DNA of 64,000 bases, from the NCBI RefSeq assembly GCF_030819275.1, contig NZ_JAUTBL010000001.1:1394501-1458500 (forward strand), given 5' to 3'. This DNA is from Agrobacterium larrymoorei. GTDB lineage: Bacteria > Pseudomonadota > Alphaproteobacteria > Rhizobiales > Rhizobiaceae. Of this stretch, positions 37,587-45,999 are shown one piece after another; position 1 is the first letter of the stretch; each line of letters begins with the position of its first letter. Under the pieces are notes generated by a model that made no database searches, was not told the DNA's origin, and was given only the letters and a program-made list of their open reading frames with translations. The position numbers and the translations under genes were made by a program.

Positions 37587-37598
37587 TAGATCGATCTA
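37587..37598. repeat. Palindrome TAGATCGATCTA (site 1 of a repeated family)
   Basis: This perfect 12-bp palindrome overlaps the TAG stop codon of the leftward gene 37596-38027. Related sites occur at 37993, 40658 and 40900. Confidence 0.55.
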
Positions 37599-38027
37599 CT
37601 GCTCGCGAAGCTGATCCGATACGGCATCTGTCAAAGCTTCGATTGATGCCTCCGCGCCTCTCGTCATCGTGTATTTGTATCGCTCAAGCAAGGCGTCTGA
37701 ACATGTCGGATTGTGCTTCGTTACCTCGCGCTCGAAAGCTCGTTCCATTTCGCGATCCACCACGATCAGATCGAGGTTAGGAATGCGTCCCAACAGATTC
37801 AGCACTCGCTGCTTGTAAGCGATATGCTCTCCATCAGGTTTTCCGCATTCAACCGACCCACGCTTCAGAGCCACGTAGGGGACTGTCGCGTTAAACAACG
37901 CCGTCTCAAGCGGACCAGCGAACGCAGGAGAGCCAACCACCATCAAAGGAATAGCTATAACCGCCTTCAGCATGCTGATGAACTTAACTCGAGTAGATTG
38001 ATCTACTAGACCTGGCTTCTGACTCAT
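37596..38027 (-). CDS. Uncharacterised small exported protein
   Basis: The 143-residue product contains a signal-peptide-like segment, MLKAVIAIPLMVVGSPAFA, beginning at residue 19 (so ATG 37973 is a second possible start), followed by a charged region with two cysteines (VECGKPDGEH, NPTCSDALL). GGAG before 38027 supports the longer form. I do not recognise the family. A palindrome of the GTAGAT-N2-ATCTAC type lies within its first codons and another at its stop. Confidence 0.55.
   Translation of the reverse strand: MSQKPGLVDQSTRVKFISMLKAVIAIPLMVVGSPAFAGPLETALFNATVPYVALKRGSVECGKPDGEHIAYKQRVLNLLGRIPNLDLIVVDREMERAFEREVTKHNPTCSDALLERYKYTMTRGAEASIEALTDAVSDQLREQ
37993..38006. repeat. Palindrome GTAGATTGATCTAC (site 2)
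   Basis: A 14-bp near-perfect palindrome (arms GTAGAT/ATCTAC) identical to 40900-40913. It lies in the coding start of the exported protein. Confidence 0.6.
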
Positions 38028-38246
38028 TGAAATCTCCGGAGCGAATGTCGATTTCGCCGCACAAAAGGGAAGGGTCCCGTCATAACGAACCGGAGACCCG
38101 GCGCCCGAAGACAAGGCCTTGAAATCCTTGGGAGCTGCTCACTCGGTCAACAGAAAACCCGTGCTGCACAAAAAGGTTCCTTTAAATCAAGGGTTTGGCG
38201 AGTATGATGCACGGATTAGCAGCACCGGAAACTTGAGCGGCAGCAA

Positions 38247-38828
38247 ATGAAGACCTTCGGATATGCACGCGTCAGCACTCTTGAGCAAAGCCTCGACTTG
38301 CAAATGTCGGCGCTGAGAGCGTCGGGATGCACCGATATCCTGACCGATGAAGGGTATTCCGGGGCAGATTTCACAAGACCCGGTCTGACGCGCCTGCTTC
38401 GAAAGCTTCGGCGTGGAGATACCATTGTTGTCTGGCGTCTTGATCGATTGGGCCGCTCACTTTTCGAACTTCTCAAGTTGATCCGTGACCTCAATGAGCG
38501 CGGTGTCGAGTTCCGATCGTTGAGCGAAAGCTTGGACACCAGCACGCCAGGAGGCCGCCTTCTTCTCCATGTGCTTGCTAGCATGGCGGAGTTCGAGCGA
38601 TCTCTGATCAGTGAGAGGACTAAAGCCGGGATGGCTGCTGCTCGGTCACGCGGCAGTCAAATCGGTCGTCGTCCTGCGATGACTGACGATCAGCGCCGAG
38701 ATGCAAGAGAGGCGATTGCCAACGGCTCAACCTCTGTCCAAGCCGTTGCCAAAAAGCATGGAATTCATCCCAGGACTTTACTCAGAACTTTGAAGGTGGA
38801 AGCTGAGCGTTCGAGTGCCTCTCTTTGA
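38247..38828 (+). CDS. Serine recombinase (resolvase/invertase)
   Basis: The 193-residue protein begins MKTFGYARVSTLEQSLDLQ with the catalytic serine at residue 10, and continues with RLDRLGRSLFELLKL and a C-terminal helix-turn-helix (TSVQAVAKKHGIHPRTLLRTLK, about 162-183), the normal length and layout of the Tn3/Hin family. It may resolve dimers or invert a segment within the element. No neighbouring transposase of Tn3 type is seen. Possible target sites include the repeated palindromes nearby, but that is only a suggestion. Confidence 0.88.
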   Translation: MKTFGYARVSTLEQSLDLQMSALRASGCTDILTDEGYSGADFTRPGLTRLLRKLRRGDTIVVWRLDRLGRSLFELLKLIRDLNERGVEFRSLSESLDTSTPGGRLLLHVLASMAEFERSLISERTKAGMAAARSRGSQIGRRPAMTDDQRRDAREAIANGSTSVQAVAKKHGIHPRTLLRTLKVEAERSSASL

Positions 38829-39102
38829 CTCATAGGAGCTCACTGGCTGGCTTCGTCGCTCCGGATGTTGAACTGTGCGTCGGCAAGTAAGCGCTTGCTG
38901 GTGCAGCTTTAACAAGCGCTTCCTTTTTGTCGCCTCACGATTTTCAGGACCGGGAAGCTCAGTTTTTTGTTATTCTTCAATTACAATCCGGAAACGGTTT
39001 GAGCCTGAAGATGTCACGCTTCTAATTCTCTTACTTACTTTTAAAAAGATAAGAAGATTATTGGCAGCGTGACACCGCTTTTCATTCCAAACACCATCCC
39101 GG

Positions 39103-40140
39103 TTAGGGGGAAATCTGATCCGAGGTATGAGGGGGCGTACCGAGACCCGTGTCGTTCATTTCGTTTTTCTTCCTAGCTCTACACCTCCGCTGCCGCTCCC
39201 GGTCCATCTTTCGCTTGTAGTCCCCTGCCGGATCGTCCACCCCAGCTTGCTTAGTAGCTTCCTTCAGAACCAGATCGCCGAGAAATTTGCATCCGTGTAT
39301 CTGCGGGCACGAAGCACACTCCGGCGAAGATGGATCGAGGGCGTAGTGCATCCCGAAACATGTTGGCCAGCGTTGAGTGGAAGTGAGCGGGACATGAGGA
39401 ATAGTGACCACTGGAAAAATCTGAAGGTCACTTTCGACAATTTCCATCGCATTATTGACCACCTCCTCTGACACCAATGTCCGAAAGCATTCAGCAGGCA
39501 CTTGCTGCCGATCATATGTGAATTTTTGTATCGCACGGTGAAGAGGTAGGTGGGCTTCTCTCACGTGATCGAGGACAAAGCGTCTGAAGTCTTCTTGGGC
39601 AGGCAGGCCGCGATAGTTCTCGATCAGATAGATTGGGTGCTCGACGCGGAACAGACCATTGGCGATATACTCATTCCACCGTTTGATAATGAATTGTTCG
39701 CACAACCCCTCGGATGCGCGATTGCCGAGTAGTTGATTTGGTCGAGGAAACCTGCGTCGTTTGTCACCTCGTCTGAATGCGAAGTCGAAAGCAGCCTCGA
39801 TGTAAAATGGATAGGGAATGCCAAGACGATCTGCGCGCTGCCGTGCCGCAACCAGTTGGCTTCTCTCGCGGGCATTGCCTTTCATCGTGAAAAAGTGGAC
39901 GCCGCTCACACTGTCCGCACGCTCGACATCGACCTCCTCCGCAAATTTTCGACTGTAGACTTTCTGATAACATTCCGTGAACAGCCGATTGGCTTTCTTG
40001 GGAGACATGAACCGGTATTCAAACCACTTGACGGCAGTCAGTTGCCGCTCTGCTTCCAGAACCGCGACCGGGTGCTGCTGGACTGTCTCGACCAGAGAGT
40101 CCATCCGGAGATGTTCGGGAGTTTTTTGTTGTGTAGGCAT
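39103..40140 (-). CDS. Uncharacterised protein with a four-cysteine cluster
   Basis: The 345-residue protein has a long N-terminal region without known motifs (FRRGDKRRRFPRPNQLLGNRASEGL among others). Near the C-terminus CFGMHYALDPSSPECASCPQIHGC places four cysteines in a C-x13-C-x2-C-x5-C array that could hold zinc or an iron-sulphur cluster. The tail is basic (KRKMDRERQRRCRARKK). GGAAGGAT supports the start. I do not recognise the family; it may act on nucleic acid. Confidence 0.55.
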   Translation of the reverse strand: MPTQQKTPEHLRMDSLVETVQQHPVAVLEAERQLTAVKWFEYRFMSPKKANRLFTECYQKVYSRKFAEEVDVERADSVSGVHFFTMKGNARERSQLVAARQRADRLGIPYPFYIEAAFDFAFRRGDKRRRFPRPNQLLGNRASEGLCEQFIIKRWNEYIANGLFRVEHPIYLIENYRGLPAQEDFRRFVLDHVREAHLPLHRAIQKFTYDRQQVPAECFRTLVSEEVVNNAMEIVESDLQIFPVVTIPHVPLTSTQRWPTCFGMHYALDPSSPECASCPQIHGCKFLGDLVLKEATKQAGVDDPAGDYKRKMDRERQRRCRARKKNEMNDTGLGTPPHTSDQISP

Positions 40141-40667
40141 GGGTTATCCTTCCCGCCAGTGACGGCGAATTACAAAATTTGGACTTGGGATAAGCGGGCG
40201 CCTGCTATGAATTCGCATATAGCGAAATCGTCGGCGGTTACTGAAAAAAATTGAGGTGGTCAGCAGAAAAATTTCGGACTGCTGATCAGCGCGAACAAGG
40301 CGCTCTCAACCTCTTTGCGATAGTTCCGTAGGCGAATGCGCATGAATCCGGCGAAAAAAATGATTTTTCGGCACTTTTTGTCAACTTGGTGGAAAGCCAG
40401 TGTAAACGTTTCTCTTATTCCAGCTAAGAAACAAACTGCCGAATCTCTGTGTAGGCAACCCAAAAAATCGTCCCTCTGTCGCGCTCAAAGGCACGAAAGT
40501 TGTCTAAAGGTAAAGCTCGCTACCCTTGTGGGAGAGGTGGTTAGGATTTCGTAGTGTCGTCTGGACCCAAGGCATCCCCTTGAACGGAGACGCTTTTTTC
40601 TAGGACTTCACTGACCGGGTGGGGAAAAGTATCCGGTGCGAGAGATAATAATGATGGGTAGATCAAT
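40141..40667. other. Intergenic stretch between the four-cysteine gene and integrase 2
   Basis: No gene is seen in about 530 bases; it holds the palindrome at 40658 and probably the promoter of the four-cysteine gene. Confidence 0.35.
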
Positions 40668-40671
40668 CTAT
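40658..40671. repeat. Palindrome GTAGATCAATCTAT (site 3)
   Basis: Reverse-complement form of the same motif with one mismatch; it overlaps the TAG stop codon of integrase 2. Confidence 0.55.
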
Positions 40672-41660
40672 CCGAGGCGAGCAACCAGATCGTCAGCGCT
40701 CAAATGCGTATAGCGCTTCAGCATTCGAAGCTCTTTATGTCCGGAGATGCTGCTCACCTCTATTACATTTAGACCACGTTCGAAGAGGCGGCTAACGCCT
40801 TCGTGCCGGAGATCGTGGAAGCGTAGTGCTGTCACACCGGAGCGGTTCAAAAGCCGTCTCCATGCCTGCTCAAGCGTCCCTGCACGCATTGGAAAAATGG
40901 TAGATTGATCTACGTTTGGATGCTCGCTCCAAACGATCAGTGCTTCAAATGCACGCTGAGACAGAGGAACCTCACGACTGGAACCGTTCTTGGTAAGCGT
41001 AAGGGACAGCACTCGACGGTTATGTGAGAAGTCGCTCCACTTGAGTCCGAGCAGCTCACCGCGGCGCATTCCAGTTTCGATGGCGATGATGAGTAGCGTG
41101 CGGAGGAAAGGTATCTTCCCGGTATCACAAGCGTCCAGCAGGCGCTGCTCTTCATTGATCGTAAGACGGCGGCTGCGCTCGTTCCGTATTACCGGACGAC
41201 GCACCGACTTCACCACGTTCTTTGATAATGGCAGACCCCAATCACGCATTGCAACCTCGAGAACGTGACTAAGAATGGCAAGCTCCCGCACGGTGGTAGA
41301 TGGAGCTACTGATCGAAGGCGCTCGTCACGGAAGGACGCGATCTCCTGCTGGCTGAGCCCGATCATCGTCCGGTAAGAGAGATCATGACGACGCAGCACA
41401 TCAATACGCTGAATCTCTTGGACGGAGCCGCGTTTCAAAGGAGAGACTTCCCGCTGATAGCGTTCAAGAAGCTGCCCGAGTGTTGTGCTTTCTAGGATTT
41501 TCGTATCAGGTGCAGCGCCGAACCGATCTACACGGGATTCCAGATCACGCGCCCACTTTTCAGCTTCGAGCTTCGTGTCGAACGATTTGCAACGGGGCTT
41601 CATGCCACGACGACGAACCTGTGCTTGCCAGCGTCCCCTGAGTTTTCTGATCGTGGCCAT
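40668..41660 (-). CDS. Tyrosine recombinase integrase of element 2
   Basis: The 330-residue protein has an N-terminal DNA-binding region (RKLRGRWQAQVRRRGMKPRCKSFDTKLEAEKWARDLE), a central SAM-like core-binding part, and a catalytic domain with Arg in IETGMRRGELLGLKW, HxxR in FHDLRHEGVSRLF and the C-terminal His and Tyr in SGHKELRMLKRYTHL. GGAG upstream supports ATG 41660 over 41717. It lies 640 bases from the right-hand tRNA-Ser copy, consistent with the integrase of element 2. Confidence 0.9.
   Translation of the reverse strand: MATIRKLRGRWQAQVRRRGMKPRCKSFDTKLEAEKWARDLESRVDRFGAAPDTKILESTTLGQLLERYQREVSPLKRGSVQEIQRIDVLRRHDLSYRTMIGLSQQEIASFRDERLRSVAPSTTVRELAILSHVLEVAMRDWGLPLSKNVVKSVRRPVIRNERSRRLTINEEQRLLDACDTGKIPFLRTLLIIAIETGMRRGELLGLKWSDFSHNRRVLSLTLTKNGSSREVPLSQRAFEALIVWSEHPNVDQSTIFPMRAGTLEQAWRRLLNRSGVTALRFHDLRHEGVSRLFERGLNVIEVSSISGHKELRMLKRYTHLSADDLVARLG
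40900..40913. repeat. Palindrome GTAGATTGATCTAC (site 4)
   Basis: Identical to site 2, here inside the integrase coding region. On the coding strand both copies read in the same frame as Val-Asp-Gln-Ser-Thr. Confidence 0.55.
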
Positions 41661-41851
41661 TATAATCTCCAATGCATTTTGAAGATTATGCGTAGGGTGC
41701 CCCTGGAGTGGTGCCAAGGATTATCCCCGCCAATTTCGTTAGGTAAAGCTACAACGAATTGTTATCCCGTTTACCTATACACAACCCGCACGATCCTGAT
41801 ATCGATGAAGGACGCCGTGGGACAAAACATAGGGGAGCAAAAAGCGTGAGT

Positions 41852-42163
41852 ATGATTTTCACAAAAGAGATGCTGGACCAAGTATATGCTAATGCGATTA
41901 TACGAGCCGCGAAATCAATCGCCAGCGATGGTGATCTGACAGGTTATCTTCCGGAAGATATTGTAAAAGTAATATCCCAATCTGAGCGTCACAAAGAGGC
42001 AGTGGTGGATTTGATTGCCGCTTATCAAGACTGGTATCATTTCCATTTGACCATTTATGAAGCGGGCAAGTCGGGCAACCTTTCAGCTGGAGAAAACGCT
42101 AAACTATTAGAGTTAATAGATCGGCGAGATGCCGCTAAGTCGAAATTGCTCGCGATCACCTGA
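41852..42163 (+). CDS. Uncharacterised small protein at right end of element 2
   Basis: The 103-residue protein (MIFTKEMLDQVYANAIIRAAK...) is helical and mostly acidic, with no motif I recognise. GGGGAG precedes a GTG at 41846 in the same frame, which is an alternative start. It is divergent from the integrase gene and so could be its regulator or excision partner; this is only positional. Confidence 0.45.
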   Translation: MIFTKEMLDQVYANAIIRAAKSIASDGDLTGYLPEDIVKVISQSERHKEAVVDLIAAYQDWYHFHLTIYEAGKSGNLSAGENAKLLELIDRRDAAKSKLLAIT

Positions 42164-42184
42164 AGGGAACCGCGTTCAACTTAC

Positions 42185-42214
42185 AGCAGAGCGCGCCTCG
42201 AGTGTGGCTCTGCT
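42185..42214. terminator. Hairpin after the small gene at right end of element 2
   Basis: AGCAGAGC (42185-42192) and GCTCTGCT (42207-42214) form an 8-bp stem with a 14-base loop, about 20 bases after the preceding stop codon. There is no T-run, so termination is uncertain. Confidence 0.35.
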
Positions 42215-42299
42215 GCTAGAGCCTAACAAAGCGTCATACGCTTGCGCCGTCACAAAATCAGTGTGAACTACCACGGAAACCTTGCTGCCCAAGTTATTT

Positions 42300-42434
42300 A
42301 TGGCGGAGAGGGTGGGATTCGAACCCACGATACCCTTGCAGGTATGCCGCATTTCGAGTGCGGTGCATTCGACCACTCTGCCACCTCTCCGGCGCGCTGT
42401 GGTAAGCGGGCCGTTCATAGCCACAGCCATGGCC
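42300..42434. repeat. 135-bp direct repeat containing tRNA-Ser, copy 2
   Basis: Same sequence as 34447-34581 with one base changed; it marks the right boundary of element 2 and probably the original chromosomal locus. Confidence 0.85.
42301..42390 (-). tRNA. tRNA-Ser(CGA), copy 2 (probable original)
   Basis: Ninety bases on the minus strand give the same class II tRNA with anticodon CGA, encoded CCA and acceptor stem GGAGAGG/CCTCTCC. It adjoins ordinary chromosomal genes on the right, so it is the likely resident copy. Confidence 0.92.
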
Positions 42435-42880
42435 CCATGCAAGCGTAAAATTCTGTTTTGCCTTGAAAACTATGAGAATTGTGGCCCTGTGCGAATACAG
42501 GGTTTCGATGAAGCGTCGGCTAAAGAGGTTTGGAGTGTTGGAAGACTGTGTTCTCAAAGATTTCAACGGCGAGCGGCGGCATGTTTGGGCGTGACAGTGT
42601 CTAATCCGGGGCCTCCAGCGCGCGCGCCCAAAGACGACGATATGACGTGTTGCAAATCTCCGCAGCCTCCAACGCTTCGCCCATCTGCGGGCTCTCTGGC
42701 ACGTTCATTTTTATTCGGCTATGGTGCTTCTGATTTGAATGGGTCCGGCATTTGAGTGGTCGTTGCCGTTGGGGCAATGCCAACTTTCTGTCGGGGCTTA
42801 ATGCGATTTTTGGTACTCGGAATATTAATGCGGTGGCGTGCTCGAAAAAGATGCTGCCTTAATACGCTTGCTCCAAGGGG
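42435..42880. other. Intergenic stretch between tRNA-Ser and the HWE kinase
   Basis: About 450 bases; no gene is supported. The promoters of the tRNA (reading left) and of the kinase (reading right) should be here. Confidence 0.4.
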
Positions 42881-44350
42881 ATGTCTTTGCACTATGTCAG
42901 CGGCGGCGAATGTGGGCGGATCTTTCGCGAGTTTGACTGGGACAGCAACCCCCTTGGACCAAAGGACGCATGGCCCGTCGAACTGAAGGTGCTGGTCAAT
43001 GTCATGCTGGGCTCGCTTCAGCCCATGCTGATTGTCTGGGGTCCACAGCAGATCACGCTTTATAATGATGGCTATGCGCTCATGTGCGGTAACCGTCATC
43101 CGGACGCCTTCGGAAAGCCGTTTCAGGATCTGTGGTTCGACATCTGGGACAAGGTCGAGCCCATCATCAGTGCAGCCTATGCTGGTCAGGGCACCTCGAT
43201 GGATGACATCGAGTTCACGATGTATCGCAAGGGTTATGCGGAGGAAACGCATTTTGCCTTTTCTTATACGCCGGTCCGTGATCATTCAGGGACTGTGCTT
43301 GGCATGTTCTGCGCGTGCTCGGAAATCACCGGCGAGGTGCTGTTGCGGCGTGAGCAGAAGCTGCAGCAAGAGCGCCTGCGACAGGTCTTCGAGCTCTCTC
43401 CCGGCGGTATTGCCACATTGATCGGCCCCGACCACATCTTCGAGTTTGCCAATGAGGAGTGCTACTCCATCATCGGTGCCGGGCGTGATGTTATCGGGAA
43501 GCCTCTTGCCGAGGCGCTTTCGGAAGTGGTGCGGCAGGGGCATATCGAAAAGATCGATGAGGTCTACAAGACCGGACAACCCTTTGTCGCGAGAGGTCAG
43601 CCGATCGAACTGAACCGTGGACCGGGTGGCGAAAAGCAGGACCGATTGATCGATCTGGTCTATCAGCCGATGCGCGATGCCGTGGGCGATATTTTCGGGA
43701 TACTGGTTCAGGCGCAGGATGTGACCGAGCGCCTGGCCGAAGAGCGGCACAAGGAACTGGTGGCGCATGAACTGGGGCATCGCCTGAAAAACCAGCTTGC
43801 CATGGTTCAGGCTATAGCATCGCAAACCTTGCGATCGGCACCGGATATGACTGTGGCGCGACAGACCCTCGCCGAGCGCATCAATATCTTAAGCCGCGCC
43901 CATGATACGGTGATTCAAGGAGGACTTGGCTCCTCGACGGTGCGTAATCTTGTCGGGCAGATGCTGGCGGTCCATGAAGACCCGAACGAGCCTCGCTTCA
44001 GTGTGGATGGGCCGGAGATCCACGTCGGCTCCCGTCCGGCGCTGTCGCTTTCCCTTATTCTGCACGAGTTAGCCACCAATGCGGTGAAATATGGGGCACT
44101 TTCAACGCCGGACGGCAAGATCGAGATTTCGTGGCGCGTCGTTGACGGTGACCGGGAGACATTCGAATTCTTGTGGCAGGAAAAAAATGGTCCACCTGTG
44201 TGTTCGCCAGACCGCGAAGGGGCGGGCTCTCGATTGATCAAGGCCGGCATATCTGGTGTCTCAAGCAGCAAGGTCATGGTTCTCTATGAGCCGAGCGGTC
44301 TTCAGTGCAAGGTTGTGGCCGATCTTCGCACTTTCCAGCAGGATCATTGA
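42881..44350 (+). CDS. PAS-domain HWE-family sensor histidine kinase
   Basis: The 489-residue protein has two PAS-like sensor regions (about 30-150 and 165-285) and a C-terminal HWE kinase domain. The phosphoacceptor is in HELGHRLKNQLAMVQAIASQTLR, the N-box in ILHELATNAVKYGALS, the family-specific WxE in FEFLWQEKNGPPV, and the G-box in GAGSRLIKAG. There is no membrane segment, so it senses a cytoplasmic signal, as many rhizobial HWE kinases do. No response regulator is adjacent. The ribosome-binding site before 42881 is weak, so the start is not certain. Confidence 0.9.
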   Translation: MSLHYVSGGECGRIFREFDWDSNPLGPKDAWPVELKVLVNVMLGSLQPMLIVWGPQQITLYNDGYALMCGNRHPDAFGKPFQDLWFDIWDKVEPIISAAYAGQGTSMDDIEFTMYRKGYAEETHFAFSYTPVRDHSGTVLGMFCACSEITGEVLLRREQKLQQERLRQVFELSPGGIATLIGPDHIFEFANEECYSIIGAGRDVIGKPLAEALSEVVRQGHIEKIDEVYKTGQPFVARGQPIELNRGPGGEKQDRLIDLVYQPMRDAVGDIFGILVQAQDVTERLAEERHKELVAHELGHRLKNQLAMVQAIASQTLRSAPDMTVARQTLAERINILSRAHDTVIQGGLGSSTVRNLVGQMLAVHEDPNEPRFSVDGPEIHVGSRPALSLSLILHELATNAVKYGALSTPDGKIEISWRVVDGDRETFEFLWQEKNGPPVCSPDREGAGSRLIKAGISGVSSSKVMVLYEPSGLQCKVVADLRTFQQDH

Positions 44351-44495
44351 GTGAGAAAATAGCCGCAGGCGGGGCTTTGTTGTACCGCGCGGCGCTTCAT
44401 ATTCGAGACAAATCTGGGGCAGTTGTTTTATCGACTCGCCAGGTAATCACGCTCGGCTGTGATGCATGCTGGCCAGCACGTGTTGTCGACGTGCT

Positions 44496-44939
44496 CTAGA
44501 ATTTAAGCCTGTAGCGAATATGGCCATCGCTCTTCACGTAGCTGTCATAGAGCGCTTGTGCACGGTGATTGTCTTCATCCGTATGCCAGTAGAGCCGCGA
44601 CCATCCATTTTCGTGACAGATGCGGATGAGATCCTCAATCAGCGCACGACCGATGCCCTTGCCGCGGATCGCGCCATCGACAAAGAGATCTTCGAGGTAA
44701 CAGTCCGGCGTCTTCGCCCAGGTGGATTCGTGAAAATGGTGGATGGCGAAGCCTGCGACCGTGCCGTCCAGAACGGCAAGTCGGATGGAAAGCCGCGATG
44801 CCGGGTCCAACAACTTTTCCCAGGTATGATCGGTCACGTCGTCTGGCAGATCGACCTTGTAAAATTCGAGGTAGGCCTTCCACAGGCGGAGCCAATCATC
44901 CCGGTCATTGCTGGCGGCATCACGGATCGTCAGTGTCAT
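44496..44939 (-). CDS. GNAT-family N-acetyltransferase
   Basis: This 147-residue protein has the GNAT fold with the acetyl-CoA-binding motif GAIRGKGIGRALIEDLI (about 88-104) and the later NHRAQALYDSY stretch. It should transfer acetyl from acetyl-CoA to a small amine; the substrate is unknown. It ends the leftward pair with the aldo/keto reductase gene, eight bases downstream of it. Confidence 0.87.
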   Translation of the reverse strand: MTLTIRDAASNDRDDWLRLWKAYLEFYKVDLPDDVTDHTWEKLLDPASRLSIRLAVLDGTVAGFAIHHFHESTWAKTPDCYLEDLFVDGAIRGKGIGRALIEDLIRICHENGWSRLYWHTDEDNHRAQALYDSYVKSDGHIRYRLKF

Positions 44940-44947
44940 CGTCTCTG

Positions 44948-45898
44948 TCAGGCTCCTGCTTCGTCCAACAGCCGCATCATGTCATCGCTCAAGCGAAGGT
45001 TGACCGCGCGCTTGAAACTCTCCAGCTGCGACAGGCTGGTGGCGCTGGCGATCGGTGCCGTCACGGATGGTTTCGCCAACAGCCAGGCCAGCGCAATATC
45101 GGCATGTCTGGCACCGGTCTCCGCCGCAATCGTGTCCATAGCACCCAGAATGGCAAGCCCACGCGGATCGAGGTAATTTGCGACACGGTAAGAGCGAGCG
45201 ACGCCTTCGGTATCGGCTTTGATGCGGTATTTGCCGGTCAAGAAACCCGCAGCGAGGCTGTAGTAATTGATGACACTGATCTCTTCGCGGGCGCATAGGT
45301 CAGCCAGTGGCCCTTCAAACTTGTCGCGGGTTAAGAGATTGTATTCCGGTTGAAGAACATCGAAGCGATCAAGTCCCGTCTTTTCGGCGACTTCGAGTGA
45401 GGCCTGGAGTTGCTCAGCGTCATAGTTGGAGCAACCGATGGCTCTGACCTTGCCGGCCTCTTTCAGTCGGGCGAAGGCGCCAAGCGTTTCCTCCAGAGGC
45501 ACGGCATCGTCCGGCTTATGGGCAAGATAGAGGTCGATATAGTCGGTCTGCAGCCGACGGAGAGAATTTTCGACGGCCGTGGCGATCCAGTTGGCGCTCA
45601 GTCCCGTCTTGCGCTCATTATTGTCGAAGCCGACCTTGGTGATGATAACGGCATCGTCGCGCTTCACGGAGCCGCTCTTCAGCCACTTGCCGATAATCGT
45701 TTCGGACTCTCCACCCTGATGACCGGGGACCCAGGCGGAGTAGACGTCTGCGGTGTCGATAGCGTTGAAGCCGGCATCGAAGAAGGCGTCCAGCAGTTGA
45801 AAGGAGGTCTTCTCGTCTGCGGTCCAGCCAAAGACGTTGCCACCGAAGACGATAGGCGCGACGGAAAGGCCGGTGCGGCCAAGTGTTCGGTTCTGCAT
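44948..45898 (-). CDS. Aldo/keto reductase
   Basis: The 316-residue TIM-barrel oxidoreductase carries the catalytic tetrad: Asp51 and Tyr56-region in IDTADVYSAW, Lys in VIITKVGF, and His in DLYLAHKPDD. It should reduce carbonyls with NADPH. The opening MQNRTLGRTGLSVAPIVFGGNVFGW is typical of the general-stress type family. The gene lies upstream of a GNAT gene in the same direction; the physiological substrate is not indicated. Confidence 0.9.
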   Translation of the reverse strand: MQNRTLGRTGLSVAPIVFGGNVFGWTADEKTSFQLLDAFFDAGFNAIDTADVYSAWVPGHQGGESETIIGKWLKSGSVKRDDAVIITKVGFDNNERKTGLSANWIATAVENSLRRLQTDYIDLYLAHKPDDAVPLEETLGAFARLKEAGKVRAIGCSNYDAEQLQASLEVAEKTGLDRFDVLQPEYNLLTRDKFEGPLADLCAREEISVINYYSLAAGFLTGKYRIKADTEGVARSYRVANYLDPRGLAILGAMDTIAAETGARHADIALAWLLAKPSVTAPIASATSLSQLESFKRAVNLRLSDDMMRLLDEAGA

Positions 45899-45999
45899 GG
45901 AGCTTCTCCTCTGGTCTGTCTGAAATGTTTAGCGGTGCTACCAGGCGATGACTATTGAATTTCCTTGATCCAATCATCTCGCCAGGGAGCAAACGCCTA

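Larger units (their letters stand above)
34447..42317. mobile_element. Integrative element 2 between two tRNA-Ser copies (about 7.9 kb)
   Basis: The interval is flanked by the 135-bp repeats holding complete tRNA-Ser genes and contains a tyrosine integrase near its right end, a serine recombinase, a type II restriction-modification pair and unknown genes. Duplication of a whole tRNA with 5' flank is larger than a usual att core. The incoming element may have carried its own tRNA copy, or a homologous recombination event was involved. Element 1 then abuts it on the left in the same tRNA family. Confidence 0.72.
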
